Made by a program: the position numbers and the translations under genes | Notes under the pieces: model-generated | Told to the model about the DNA's origin: nothing | The model's input: the letters and a program-made list of their open reading frames with translations, nothing else | Databases searched by the model: none | Origin: Flammeovirgaceae bacterium | GTDB taxonomy: Bacteria > Bacteroidota > Bacteroidia > Cytophagales > Cyclobacteriaceae | Assembly (NCBI GenBank): GCA_027487845.1 | Contig: JAIYCV010000042.1 | Coordinates: 186,001-250,000 of the forward strand | Direction of reading: 5' to 3' | Length of the DNA stretch: 64,000 bases | Part shown: in pieces, positions 35,107 through 44,533 of the stretch | How positions within the stretch are numbered: position 1 is the first letter of the stretch | How the letters are laid out: each line of letters starts with the position of its first letter

Positions 35107-35979
35107 TTAGATTATCTTATAATTTTGGTACTCACCTATCCTTATACCGGTAAGCTTTTTGATTAATCGTTTCACTTTCTCTTTTGTCTTTAGATGCTTT
35201 TTTGAGATATCATGATCGAACTTCCAATTCAGGCGATTAATTCTTTTCGTCATCACTGCAGGATGCGTCTCGGTAAACAAGCTGAGGGAATCAATTTTAC
35301 CGAAATCATACTCATCTGCTAGCACTACGTTTGCTTTGATTTGATCATCCGTGTAATAATACTTAAAATAACCTTCCACCTTTTTTTGCATGGTGCGTGG
35401 ATCTTTCACCCAACCGTAATGATAGATTGATGCATCTATCAATTTTACACTCAGCTTCTCATTTGGTTGTTTTCGAAAACCCTGTGCATCTCTGTAGCTG
35501 AATATTTTTTTGTTGTTTTTAATAATTCTTATTTCCCTTCTATACCACTGCCAGGAGTCACCTACATAATCATATGAACCGTAAAAATGCTTATAGTCGA
35601 AGAGTAAGCCCTCGACTCTTTGGTCATCTTTGTGCCTTAGCATGGCAGCACGTATGGAGGCGTGATATTTCTCATGGACTACCTCATCTGCTTGAATATA
35701 AAATGCCCAATCTGAATCGGATGAAACTGCCTGGAATGCCCGATCGGTCTCAATTGCAAACGTTCTGCCGCCTTCGCGTTTGCCATCATCCCAAACGGAT
35801 TCAATTATTCTTATTTTGGTTGATTTGATATTTTTTATCAATGCCAGGGTTCCATCGTCTGAATTTCCGACAACAACAACAAGTTCATCGCATAGTGGCA
35901 GGATAGATTCAATGGCTTCGGTAATGGGGTAATCAAACTTAATAGCATTTCTTATTATGGTAAATCCACTTACTTTCAT
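35107..35979 (-). CDS. Family 2 glycosyltransferase, 290 aa
   Basis: GT-A fold: N-terminal VSGFTIIRNAIKFDYPI, acidic substrate loop VVVGNSDDGTL and a DWAFYIQADEVVHE segment supplying the DxD-like motif (QADE). Acceptor and donor are unknown. ATG 35979 is chosen: the longer frame to 36009 overlaps the upstream GT9 gene and adds MDFFEFEMSV, which precedes the typical beta-1 strand. Together with the next two genes it forms a minus-strand set likely for LPS core or another surface glycan. Confidence 0.88.
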   Translation of the reverse strand: MKVSGFTIIRNAIKFDYPITEAIESILPLCDELVVVVGNSDDGTLALIKNIKSTKIRIIESVWDDGKREGGRTFAIETDRAFQAVSSDSDWAFYIQADEVVHEKYHASIRAAMLRHKDDQRVEGLLFDYKHFYGSYDYVGDSWQWYRREIRIIKNNKKIFSYRDAQGFRKQPNEKLSVKLIDASIYHYGWVKDPRTMQKKVEGYFKYYYTDDQIKANVVLADEYDFGKIDSLSLFTETHPAVMTKRINRLNWKFDHDISKKHLKTKEKVKRLIKKLTGIRIGEYQNYKII

Positions 35980-35984
35980 AACAC

Positions 35985-37025
35985 TCATTTCAAATTCAAA
36001 GAAATCCATTTTTCAGACAAGGCTTTCCAAACGCGTTCAACGGAAATCTGTTTCAGTAGCTCATAGGTTTGTGGATTAGTTAGGCGCCTATTGTCGGACT
36101 GATCTTGTTGCTTTGGAAGTTGAGTGATTGCTACATTCCAATCACCATAGGGCGCCCAACCAATGCTGGTATTGATGCAAACCACGGGAGTTTTTACTGC
36201 AAAAGCGACATGCATAATTCCAGAATTATTACATAAACAAAGAGCGGCCTTTGAAATCAATGCCGCCAATTGATTAACTGAAGTTCTCGGTGCAAGTATC
36301 GCGTTATCGCCAATTGCGTTTTTTATTTCGATCGCTGCCAACTCATCTTGTGGGGCGTAAGTAATAAGAATATGGGCGTTAAACTGGCCAATAAATTTTT
36401 TTGAAACTTCTATAAATCTATCGGCCGGCCACGCTTTCAACGGGGTGCTAGCTATCGGAGTCAAAATAAGAACTTGAGAAGCAACAAGCTTGGCATTTCT
36501 ATAAAACGCATCGGCAAATTCTAAATCATCGTTGCTTTTGTGTATATATAATTGAGGCTCTTGCAGCTCAAAACCCAGCGATTGTACGATTCGCAGATTC
36601 AATAGGTACTCATGGCAATTTGCCTCGTGGAAAGAAATTGGTGGCGAAAATGTAAACATTTTTCTTAACCACCAAGCACCGGCACCTGCAGTAAACTTAC
36701 TCCCTCCCAACAAAGCAAGAATGCCTGAAACTTCAGATACCCAACGCATGTTTATGATGAGGTCAAACTTTCGCTTTCTAAGCAGACGCCATAGCTTGAG
36801 ATAACCTAATTTTGTTTCGAGGTAGTCTTTTTCATTAATAACTTCATTCACAATGGTCCCTGGCGGGCAAACAGAATACGCCATTGAATCTGAAAGTAAA
36901 CAAATGATGGCTTTTGGATATTGTTTTCTAACCGCCAATATACCTGCTGTTCCTGCCAACAGGTCGCCAAGAGCACCTCTTTTTATAATTAGGATGGATT
37001 GGAATAACTGCGGCTTAGTTTGCAC
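35985..37025 (-). CDS. Family 9 glycosyltransferase (ADP-heptose:LPS heptosyltransferase-like), 346 aa
   Basis: GT-B enzyme of the WaaC/WaaF type. N-terminal ILIIKRGALGDLLAGTAGI (about 11-29) and C-terminal LCLCNNSGIMHVAFAVKTPV (about 260-279) are the two family signatures. It starts at GTG 37025, since no ATG lies near the N-terminal strand. Its stop lies six bases before the preferred start of the GT2 gene downstream. The sugar transferred is not deducible; Bacteroidota GT9 enzymes do not always use heptose. Confidence 0.9.
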   Translation of the reverse strand: MQTKPQLFQSILIIKRGALGDLLAGTAGILAVRKQYPKAIICLLSDSMAYSVCPPGTIVNEVINEKDYLETKLGYLKLWRLLRKRKFDLIINMRWVSEVSGILALLGGSKFTAGAGAWWLRKMFTFSPPISFHEANCHEYLLNLRIVQSLGFELQEPQLYIHKSNDDLEFADAFYRNAKLVASQVLILTPIASTPLKAWPADRFIEVSKKFIGQFNAHILITYAPQDELAAIEIKNAIGDNAILAPRTSVNQLAALISKAALCLCNNSGIMHVAFAVKTPVVCINTSIGWAPYGDWNVAITQLPKQQDQSDNRRLTNPQTYELLKQISVERVWKALSEKWISLNLK

Positions 37026-37057
37026 CTTACAATTTTAGCAGCAACAAATTTGAATTC

Positions 37058-38836
37058 CTACGAATAGTGAACAAACTCCTTTTCCTTTTTTACTTCCCGG
37101 GCAAAAGTTAACAGTTTATAAGAGACCTGCTGAGGCGTTATGGAATTTATGCAGGCACAATTTCTACTATTTTTGCAATCACTACAATTTTTGTCCAGAA
37201 CCAAGTAATTAGAGTGTCTACCAAGGGGCATCCACCTTCCAGGATGAATAGGTTTCATGGGCGAATAAATCCCCAATGCCCTTTTGCCAAGGGCAGATGC
37301 TAAATGTAAAACACCCGTGCTGCAGGCTACCAATCCGTCAGCTTGATTGATAAATGAAATTAGTTCGTCCAACGAAAATTTACCAGTGAGATCAATAACT
37401 TGCGGAGAAGATAAAAATTCTGGCAATTCATTTCTGATTACGTCTCCTTCTTCCTTTAACCCAGTAATAAATATCTTGAAATTTTCATTAGGAAGCAGCT
37501 TGGCTAATTGAAAGTAATTGTTGACATCCCACTCTCTGGCGCTATTTTTTGATTTTGGATGTATAATAAGGTTGAATTTATCTTTAGAAAGAAGTGAGTC
37601 AAAATTTTTGGGTTCACAGACTAAGCCAAAATACTTTGGCATTTCGGAGAGCTCCATTTCTTCGTTGAGCTTAAATGGCTTTAGCAGTTTGAAATTTAAT
37701 TGGCTTTCATGCAACGGGGAGTTCACTCTACTGAACTCTACTAAAAAATTACAATACAGCCAATTGTACCATCTGTGCCGTGTAGCAATCCTGTTTTCAA
37801 TTCCCGCTTCCTTGGCCAAGGGAACCAATTTTCTATCGGGAAAAACAAAAACGATGTTTTTTGAATCAACTGACTTCAAAATAGTCGGATCCTCAAGGAT
37901 CAAATCCCTATCTAAGAAATGATCCACAAATACTGACTTTTCTATAATTGCCTTTGTATACCCCTTGCCGATGAAGTAAACTTCTAGGGATGGATCCACC
38001 GATTTCAAGTAGCCAACAAGAGGTAGTGTTAGGATAACATCTCCAAGATTGTCCGTTCGGCTAATGATAATCTTTTTGCCAAGCTCTAAACGACCGTTGA
38101 GTTCATGGAGCTTTGCATATTTGTAAAAAACGTGATTTGCAACTGCCATTGCGACCATCAAACCCTCAAAACCGTCAAGAAAGCCTCTTTTGATGACATA
38201 GCTTTTAATAAATGCGAAAAAGGTTCGAAAAATAATCTTTCCTGTAGAACTCGTTTTTTTACCCCTATTTTCTCTTGCAAAAATCTCAGAATATCGCTGA
38301 ATTTTTTGTATCGTATCTTGCGAATCAAGGTAGGCTTTATGCAATAGATCGCCTTTGAGGTGAACTACTTTTACTTCCTTTCTTAATACTACCCATTCAT
38401 GGGGATTTTCCCCACCCCAGTTCCCGACATTCCGATCCCAAAGTCGTATTTTTCTATCCGGATACCAGTTTCCATGTTTTATCCACTTACCACCATAACT
38501 CGACAATCTATTCATGGAATAAGCATGCCCCACCCAGTTTTGTTTGACCTTCAGAATCGATTCAGTAAGCTCTTCTGACAGATACTCATCCGCATCCAAC
38601 GAAAGTATCACGTCATAATTAGCTTGCGAAAGGGCAAAATTTTTCTGTTCAATATGACTTTTGAAAGGGTGCTCAACCAATTTTGCGTTCTTTAACAAAC
38701 ATATTTCCTTGGTCTTATCTGAGGAGTACGAATCTATTATTACAATTTCGTCCACGATATCGGCAATAGAATCTATGCAGCGTGCAATATTTTTTTCTTC
38801 GTTGTAAGTGATAATGACAGCACTTATTTTGATCAT
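37058..38836 (-). CDS. Fused GT2-GT9 glycosyltransferase, 592 aa
   Basis: N-terminal half (about 1-245): GT2 domain of the WaaE/KdtX type, with ISAVIITYNEEKNIARCIDS and the metal-binding LSLDADEYLSEEL. C-terminal half (about 253-592): complete GT9 domain with IIISRTDNLGDVILTLPLVG, IIHPKSKNSAREW and DGLVACSTGVLHLASALGKR. Two complete glycosyltransferases on one chain suggest sequential transfers on one acceptor. The C-terminal Cys-rich patch (CSDCKNSRNCACIN) may bind a metal. ATG 38836 starts the GT2 beta strand; the frame extends to 38953 without conserved sequence. Confidence 0.9.
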   Translation of the reverse strand: MIKISAVIITYNEEKNIARCIDSIADIVDEIVIIDSYSSDKTKEICLLKNAKLVEHPFKSHIEQKNFALSQANYDVILSLDADEYLSEELTESILKVKQNWVGHAYSMNRLSSYGGKWIKHGNWYPDRKIRLWDRNVGNWGGENPHEWVVLRKEVKVVHLKGDLLHKAYLDSQDTIQKIQRYSEIFARENRGKKTSSTGKIIFRTFFAFIKSYVIKRGFLDGFEGLMVAMAVANHVFYKYAKLHELNGRLELGKKIIISRTDNLGDVILTLPLVGYLKSVDPSLEVYFIGKGYTKAIIEKSVFVDHFLDRDLILEDPTILKSVDSKNIVFVFPDRKLVPLAKEAGIENRIATRHRWYNWLYCNFLVEFSRVNSPLHESQLNFKLLKPFKLNEEMELSEMPKYFGLVCEPKNFDSLLSKDKFNLIIHPKSKNSAREWDVNNYFQLAKLLPNENFKIFITGLKEEGDVIRNELPEFLSSPQVIDLTGKFSLDELISFINQADGLVACSTGVLHLASALGKRALGIYSPMKPIHPGRWMPLGRHSNYLVLDKNCSDCKNSRNCACINSITPQQVSYKLLTFAREVKKEKEFVHYS

Positions 38837-38965
38837 ATCCGAGAGTTTGCTAGAAGTAAATTTCTGTTTTATCCGCATGCAAAACAAACTCTTTATTTGA
38901 ATTAGAACTAGAAGCCTAGCGTTTCTTTTAAAAAGCAGGCTTCCAGTACTCAATAGTTTTAAAAA

Positions 38966-40867
38966 TCAGTGGTTTACCGTCATTTTGAACGCTTCAACCA
39001 AATTGATAAATTCTGATCGGTATCCTTCTTTGTCGCTTGATTTTGAACTGTGGGCTAGTGTCAACACACTTTCCAAACTATATGATTGTGCATGTTCGGA
39101 TTCGCGCAGCAGCATCCCAAACCCCGCCACCGAAGCAGACCAACGGAAATTATTAGAAGTCTTACTTTCAGTCACCTGCTTATCAAAAACCACTTGACTA
39201 ATCAACTTACTAACATCTTCATTCGGCTTTTTGTATCTAACTTTAATAGTCATTAGCTCCTCCGAGTATTTCAAATTCTTATCCGTTTTATTTTTTTGGT
39301 ATTTTAAAGGGTCTATCGTTGGTAATTCTTCCTCTACGCCTACTGGAATAATTTCATATAACGCAGTGACCGTATGACCCGAACCAAGCTCGCCAGCATC
39401 CTTTTTGTCGTTGTTAAAATCCTCACTTTCAAGCATTCTGTTTTCATAGCCTATCAAGCGATATGCCTTCACTTTCGCGGGATTAAATTCAACTTGTAAT
39501 TTTACATCCTTGGCGATGGTAAATAATGTTCCTCCAAACTCATTTACCAGCACTTTCTTGGCCTCCAGAATATTGTCAATGTAGGCGTAGTTGCCGTTCC
39601 CTTTATCTGCCAAAATTTCCATCTTAGCATCTTTATAATTACCCATACCATATCCTAAAACAGTTAAGAAAATTCCATCTTTCCTTTTTTCTTCAATCAA
39701 TCTCTCCATGGCTCCATTGCTTGATTCCCCGATGTTAAAATCGCCATCCGTGGCAAGAATTACTCGGTTATTTCCGTTTTCCTTGAAATTTGCTTTCGCC
39801 TCCGCGTAAGCGAGTTTAATGCCCGCGCCTCCCGCGGTGGAGCCGCCAGCCTCCAACTTATCGAGTGCGTCAATGATCTTTTTCTTTTCATTGCCCGCTG
39901 TACTTGGCAGCACTAAACCAGCCGCACCCGCATAAACAACAATGGCGACATGATCTTGCGGCCTTAATTGGTCTACCAGCATTTTTAATGAAGATTTCAG
40001 CAGTGGCAGTTTGTTATCGTCTTGCATCGAACCTGAAACATCGATCAAAAACACCAGATTAGAAGCTGGTAAATTTTCGGTGGGTATAATTTTGCCTTGA
40101 AGGCCGATATGAACCAGTCTGTGATTTGTATTCCAAGGAGCCTCGGCAACCTCAGTGTAGATCGAAAACGGATCATCCCCGGTTGGTTGTTGGTAATCAT
40201 AATCAAAATAATTGATCATCTCCTCAATGCGTACTGCCTCTTTTGGAGGCCTCTGCCCGTTGTTTATAAACCTCCTTACATTACTATAAGAGGCTGCATC
40301 CACGTCTATTGAAAAAGTAGACAGCGGATTGTTTACGGCATCATGATAGCTATTCTCGTTTATTCCATTGTACTCTTCTGTATTGAATTTGTCTTTTTCT
40401 TCAAATTGGATGTGCATAGGAGCCGAGGAAAAGATATCCACCGATTCATGTTCGGCATTACCTTTTTTATGACGCCTTGACTTCGTAACTCCATACGACA
40501 CTCCAGTCAATTCTCGTTTTTCTTCGGCTGCGTAGCCAACTACAACCACCTCGCTCAATGCTTTAAAATCCGCAGACAAAGCGACATCAATTTTGTTCTT
40601 CGTGCCGATGGCCACCTCTTTGGTTTGATAGCCGATAAAGCTAAACACTAGCTTGGCAGTTCCATTAATAGGGGTAATGATACTATACTTCCCATTGCCA
40701 TCGGTGGAAGTGCCGATGTTTGTACCTTTTACAGATACTGCGACTCCAGGTAATGGATTATTGTCGCTCGCTGAGGTGACTGCGCCATTAATGACGCGCG
40801 TTTGAGTAGCTTGAATGCTCAGCAAAGAGATAAGCATCAAGATCAAAATTCCCATTTTAGTTTTCAT
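38966..40867 (-). CDS. VWA-domain protein with CarboxypepD_reg-like N-terminus (YfbK type), 633 aa
   Basis: Signal peptide (about 1-22). A CarboxypepD_reg-like domain (about 24-105) ends in the SusC-type phrase LSEVVVVGYA. Then come a VWF_N-like region (about 170-240), a VWA domain with intact MIDAS (VFLIDVSGSMQDD, about 271-283) and a C-terminal DUF3520-like region. The protein is secreted or periplasmic and likely makes metal-dependent protein contacts. It is transcribed away from an ECF sigma gene and a TonB-like fusion that carries a similar CarboxypepD/VVVVGYG segment, so the three probably form one envelope-signalling module. Confidence 0.92.
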   Translation of the reverse strand: MKTKMGILILMLISLLSIQATQTRVINGAVTSASDNNPLPGVAVSVKGTNIGTSTDGNGKYSIITPINGTAKLVFSFIGYQTKEVAIGTKNKIDVALSADFKALSEVVVVGYAAEEKRELTGVSYGVTKSRRHKKGNAEHESVDIFSSAPMHIQFEEKDKFNTEEYNGINENSYHDAVNNPLSTFSIDVDAASYSNVRRFINNGQRPPKEAVRIEEMINYFDYDYQQPTGDDPFSIYTEVAEAPWNTNHRLVHIGLQGKIIPTENLPASNLVFLIDVSGSMQDDNKLPLLKSSLKMLVDQLRPQDHVAIVVYAGAAGLVLPSTAGNEKKKIIDALDKLEAGGSTAGGAGIKLAYAEAKANFKENGNNRVILATDGDFNIGESSNGAMERLIEEKRKDGIFLTVLGYGMGNYKDAKMEILADKGNGNYAYIDNILEAKKVLVNEFGGTLFTIAKDVKLQVEFNPAKVKAYRLIGYENRMLESEDFNNDKKDAGELGSGHTVTALYEIIPVGVEEELPTIDPLKYQKNKTDKNLKYSEELMTIKVRYKKPNEDVSKLISQVVFDKQVTESKTSNNFRWSASVAGFGMLLRESEHAQSYSLESVLTLAHSSKSSDKEGYRSEFINLVEAFKMTVNH

Positions 40868-40969
40868 AGAATTGGTGTTTGTTTGACGATGAGATGCACC
40901 CTACATTTCATTTCCATAAAAAGTAACTCACTATTTTTTGATTTTGTATTTTTGAATTAATCTTGATGA

Positions 40970-41524
40970 GTGAAAATACTTTCATCGCACGATGACTTAG
41001 CCCTCATCCAACTTTACAAAGAGTCGGGGGATAAGGCCTATGTTGGCGAACTCTATACGCGCTATACTGCACTAGTTTATGGTGTTTGCTTAAAGTATTT
41101 GAAAAATAGGGACGAGAGCAAAGATGCCGTAATGCAAATTTTCGAGAAGTTGTTAAAAAGCCTACTTGGTCACGAAATAGAAAACTTTAAAAGCTGGCTT
41201 TACGCAACTGCAAGAAATCATTGTTTGATGGAGCTACGATCGCAAAAGGGAAAAACCAACGTGGATATTACCCAACGGGTTATGGAAAACGATTTTGTTT
41301 TGCATCTAGAAGAAGAGTCTGATGTTGAAGTAGATCTTCGTAAATTGGACAAGTGTATAGATGAGTTGGTGGTTGACCAAAAGCAATGTGTAAGGCTGTT
41401 TTTTTTAGAAGAGAGGTGCTACAAAGAAATAAGTGAATTGACTAGGCTGGATTTGAACAAAGTGAAGAGTCATATTCAAAACGGCAAACGAAATCTAAAA
41501 CTTTGCATGGAAAGGAATGGGTGA
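40970..41524 (+). CDS. ECF-type RNA polymerase sigma-70 factor, 184 aa
   Basis: Region 2 with LYTRYTALVYGVCLKYLKNR and SKDAVMQIFEKLL, then FKSWLYATARNHCLMELRS; region 4 with QCVRLFFLEERCYKEISEL and LDLNKVKSHIQNGKRNLK. It starts at GTG 40970. An ATG four bases earlier (40966) is out of frame and closes after nine codons. A TATTTTTG box (40947-40954) is close upstream. The last eight bases overlap the next gene, so sigma and its likely regulator are co-translated. Confidence 0.92.
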   Translation: MKILSSHDDLALIQLYKESGDKAYVGELYTRYTALVYGVCLKYLKNRDESKDAVMQIFEKLLKSLLGHEIENFKSWLYATARNHCLMELRSQKGKTNVDITQRVMENDFVLHLEEESDVEVDLRKLDKCIDELVVDQKQCVRLFFLEERCYKEISELTRLDLNKVKSHIQNGKRNLKLCMERNG

Positions 41525-42809
41525 TTTTGAAAACGATATTGAAAAATACCGAAAAGGCTTGCTTACTGAGAAGGAAATGCATCTTTTGGAGAAGAGAGCG
41601 TTGAGCGATCCTTTTTTAGCAGAAGCATTGGAGGGCGCTGAATCGATTGGCTCTGATGATTTTTCGCTGGATGTAAAAAACCTCCAACAACAGCTTTTAA
41701 AGAAAAAAAGAAATTGGTGGCCGTTGGGAGTGGCCGCCTCATCCCTTCTGATTGTAACGGTTTCGTATTTTGTTTATAGAGGTGATGTTACCGAATCCAA
41801 CCAACGTTTATCCACGATAGATCCTGATTCCACGAAAGTGAAAGAATCACCTAAACGACTTGACAAAGTCGACACAGTTCAAACAGGAAAGCAGCGGGAA
41901 AAATTATTGGCGACAGAAAAAACTACGCCTAAAATTTCGTCAAAAAATATACCCTCTCCCGACACGGTCCCTTCCATTGCGGCCGCGTCCAACAACACAG
42001 GCATTCCTCAAAATTTGAATTTAGCAGAAGACGTCCAAACTCCGCAGGCTTCGCCATTATCTGCGGAAGCAAAGCAAGAAACCCAACAAAGCGAACCGCT
42101 CATCGAGCTTGAAGCGGAAAAAAGAAAAGAAGTTAATGCTGACAAGGCCGCCCTTAATCGTGCAATGTTGGCAAAAAACACTTTTGCCGCGGCAGAAAAA
42201 GATACCAGAACTATTACTGGTAAAGTAACTTCGTCAGAGGACGGCACGCCCATTCCTGGCGTTAGCATACTTGTGCCAGGCACCCCTATCGGAAATGTGA
42301 CAGACATAGATGGAAACTTTGTCGTGACTATTCCGACCAATTTAAAACAGTTATTGTTTTCATTTATTGGCTTTCAACCGCAACAAATTACACTTGGAAA
42401 TGAATCAAGAATAGACGTTGCGATGACTGCCGATGTTGCACAATTGAGCGAAGTCGTGGTGGTGGGGTATGGCACTCGCGAAAACGAAGACGACCTGGCA
42501 GAAAAGCCAATCAAGATGGCGAGCCCCGTTGGAGGAAGACGAGCCTATAATAAATACCTTGAGAAAAACTTAAAGTATCCCGAAACTGCCCTGGAAAATA
42601 AAATTGAAGGAAAAGTGACAGTTCAGTTTATCGTTGACCTCAAAGGTGATCTAGCAGACTTTGCGGTGATAAGAAGCTTGGGCTTTGGCTGCGATGAAGA
42701 AGTAATTAGGCTAGTAAAAGCAGGGCCAAAGTGGAATCCTACTATGCAAGCAGATATTCCTTTAGAGAGCACGGTGCGAGTAAAAGTAAAATTTAAGATG
42801 CCAAAGTAA
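41517..42809 (+). CDS. Anti-sigma-like / CarboxypepD_reg / TonB C-terminal fusion protein, 430 aa
   Basis: Cytoplasmic N-terminal region (about 1-65) with YRKGLLTEKEMHLLEKRALS, typical of anti-sigma-like starts beside ECF genes. Transmembrane helix about 67-87 (WWPLGVAASSLLIVTVSYFV). A Pro/Ser/Glu-rich periplasmic stretch follows, then a CarboxypepD_reg-like domain (about 225-315) ending LSEVVVVGYGTRE, and a TonB C-terminal domain (about 335-430, YPETALENKIEGKVTVQFIV). The order suggests one protein that senses an outer-membrane partner and holds the sigma factor. TonB C-terminal domains bind TonB boxes or peptidoglycan; the partner here is not known. Confidence 0.9.
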   Translation: MGDFENDIEKYRKGLLTEKEMHLLEKRALSDPFLAEALEGAESIGSDDFSLDVKNLQQQLLKKKRNWWPLGVAASSLLIVTVSYFVYRGDVTESNQRLSTIDPDSTKVKESPKRLDKVDTVQTGKQREKLLATEKTTPKISSKNIPSPDTVPSIAAASNNTGIPQNLNLAEDVQTPQASPLSAEAKQETQQSEPLIELEAEKRKEVNADKAALNRAMLAKNTFAAAEKDTRTITGKVTSSEDGTPIPGVSILVPGTPIGNVTDIDGNFVVTIPTNLKQLLFSFIGFQPQQITLGNESRIDVAMTADVAQLSEVVVVGYGTRENEDDLAEKPIKMASPVGGRRAYNKYLEKNLKYPETALENKIEGKVTVQFIVDLKGDLADFAVIRSLGFGCDEEVIRLVKAGPKWNPTMQADIPLESTVRVKVKFKMPK

Positions 42810-42913
42810 GCGGAAACCGCTTTGCCATTTTACTTACGTTCAAGAAAAGTTCTTAAAAATAGCGTTGATAGACAGCGCGGATGAAAACCAAATCAATTGT
42901 ATGTAAATTTCTA

Positions 42914-42943
42914 TTTGGGAATACATTATTCTTTATACTTTTA
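42914..42943 (+). promoter_or_regulatory. Candidate promoter for the APC permease gene
   Basis: TTTG (42914-42917), 18 bases, TACTTTTA (42936-42943), one mismatch from TAnnTTTG. It lies about 35 bases before the ATG at 42978. Confidence 0.4.
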
Positions 42944-42977
42944 GGGAAACAATAAATTAATACTCAATTCATCTATC

Positions 42978-44486
42978 ATGAACTTATTTGTAAAGAAGTC
43001 GCTCGCTCAATTGATGGAACAAGGCGCAGATTCTACCAGTGGTTTAAAGCGAACGCTGGGACCAGGCAATCTGGTAGCACTCGGCATCGGAGCCATCATT
43101 GGCGCAGGCTTGTTTGTGCGCACGGCCGCGGCTGCGGGCGAGGCGGCAGGCCCGGCTGTGGTTATTTCATTCATAATAGCGGCCGTGGGTTGTGCTTTCG
43201 CTGGATTATGTTATGCTGAATTTGCTTCGATGATACCCATTGCGGGAAGTGCTTACACCTACGCCTACGCAACCATGGGAGAATTAGTGGCTTGGATTAT
43301 AGGATGGGCTCTTGTTCTTGAATATGCGCTAGGAGCAGCCACAGTTTCAATTGCTTGGAGCGAATATTTAAACAACTTGCTGGGTGGTGCCATACCGTAT
43401 AACTTAAGTCATTCGCCACTTGAGCACTTAGTCACTCGTGTGGTGAACGGAAAGGAAGCACTTGTTTCCACTTCAGAGATGTTTAGTGGCGATGTAATTG
43501 TCTCTCAAGGGTTGATCAACCTTCCTGCTCTTTTAATATTGAGCATTATTACACTTGTACTTATCAAAGGCACATCAGAATCTGCTAAGCTAAATGCTGT
43601 AATCGTATTTGTTAAAGTTGCCATTGTATTAACGTTCATCGCCTTCGGTTGGAGTTATATTAACCCAGAAAACTACACACCCTACATTATCCCGGAAGGA
43701 ATACCAGGTCATGAAAGCTTAAGGGAGTGGGGCTGGACAGGAGTATTAGGTGGCGCGGGTATCGTATTCTTCGCATTCATAGGTTTTGATGCCGTCTCTA
43801 CCGCTGCACAAGAAGCCAAAAATCCAAAAAAAGATATGCCGCTAGGCATTTTGGGCTCGCTCGTCATCTGTACTGTTTTATATGTACTCTTTTCTTATGT
43901 ACTAACCGGTATTGCAAATTGGACCGAATTCGAAACGGTAGGTAAAGAAGCATCGGTGGCCTACGCCATCAAAACCTATATGCCTGGTTTTGGATGGTTG
44001 GAGAAGGGAATCAGTATTGCTATTCTCGCTGGTTTTTCTTCCGTCATTTTAGCTATGTTGTTTGGTCAGTCCAGGGTATTTTACTCGATGTCCAACGATG
44101 GGTTAATCCCAAAAATATTTTCTGAACTCCACCCTGTTTACCGCACGCCATACAAATCAAATATGATTCTTTTCGTTTTTGTGGGGCTATTTGGCGGATT
44201 TATACCTGGAAGCATGGCTGGCGACCTCACTAGCATAGGCACTTTGTTTGCCTTTGTGCTGGTATGTATAGGGGTTTGGATCATGCGTGTGAAAAGCCCT
44301 GAGATTCCGAGAGCATTTAAGACACCTTTCGTGCCGCTAGTGCCCATCCTTGGTATTCTTGTTTGTTCAGCGATGATTGCGTTGCTCGACCCGACAACCA
44401 TTAAAGTAGCCGTAGTATGGATGATAGCTGGACTCCTAATATATTTTATTTACAGCCGACACCATAGCTTACTTCAGAAAAAGTGA
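42978..44486 (+). CDS. APC-superfamily amino-acid permease, 502 aa
   Basis: About 12 transmembrane helices. The signature first helix is GNLVALGIGAIIGAGLFVRT (about 29-48, the G-[IV]-G-x-I-I-G unwound segment); FFAFIGFDAVSTAAQEAKNP (about 262-281) is the sixth-helix consensus with the following E-A-x-N-P motif. It is closest in pattern to the cationic-amino-acid transporter (CAT/YfnA-like) group. The substrate is not certain. No amino-acid enzyme is adjacent. A GC-rich hairpin follows the stop. Confidence 0.92.
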   Translation: MNLFVKKSLAQLMEQGADSTSGLKRTLGPGNLVALGIGAIIGAGLFVRTAAAAGEAAGPAVVISFIIAAVGCAFAGLCYAEFASMIPIAGSAYTYAYATMGELVAWIIGWALVLEYALGAATVSIAWSEYLNNLLGGAIPYNLSHSPLEHLVTRVVNGKEALVSTSEMFSGDVIVSQGLINLPALLILSIITLVLIKGTSESAKLNAVIVFVKVAIVLTFIAFGWSYINPENYTPYIIPEGIPGHESLREWGWTGVLGGAGIVFFAFIGFDAVSTAAQEAKNPKKDMPLGILGSLVICTVLYVLFSYVLTGIANWTEFETVGKEASVAYAIKTYMPGFGWLEKGISIAILAGFSSVILAMLFGQSRVFYSMSNDGLIPKIFSELHPVYRTPYKSNMILFVFVGLFGGFIPGSMAGDLTSIGTLFAFVLVCIGVWIMRVKSPEIPRAFKTPFVPLVPILGILVCSAMIALLDPTTIKVAVVWMIAGLLIYFIYSRHHSLLQKK

Positions 44487-44492
44487 CGCCTC

Positions 44493-44530
44493 ACCCCCCT
44501 GCCGCCTCTCGACATGCGAGGGGGTTATAA
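44493..44530. terminator. Hairpin between convergent genes, probable bidirectional terminator
   Basis: CCTCTCG (44505-44511), loop ACATG, CGAGGGG (44517-44523), flanked by ACCCCCC and GGTT so that a longer stem is possible. It lies in the 47-base gap between the convergent permease and Rieske-like genes. The T run is weak on both strands. Confidence 0.4.
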
Positions 44531-44533
44531 CTT

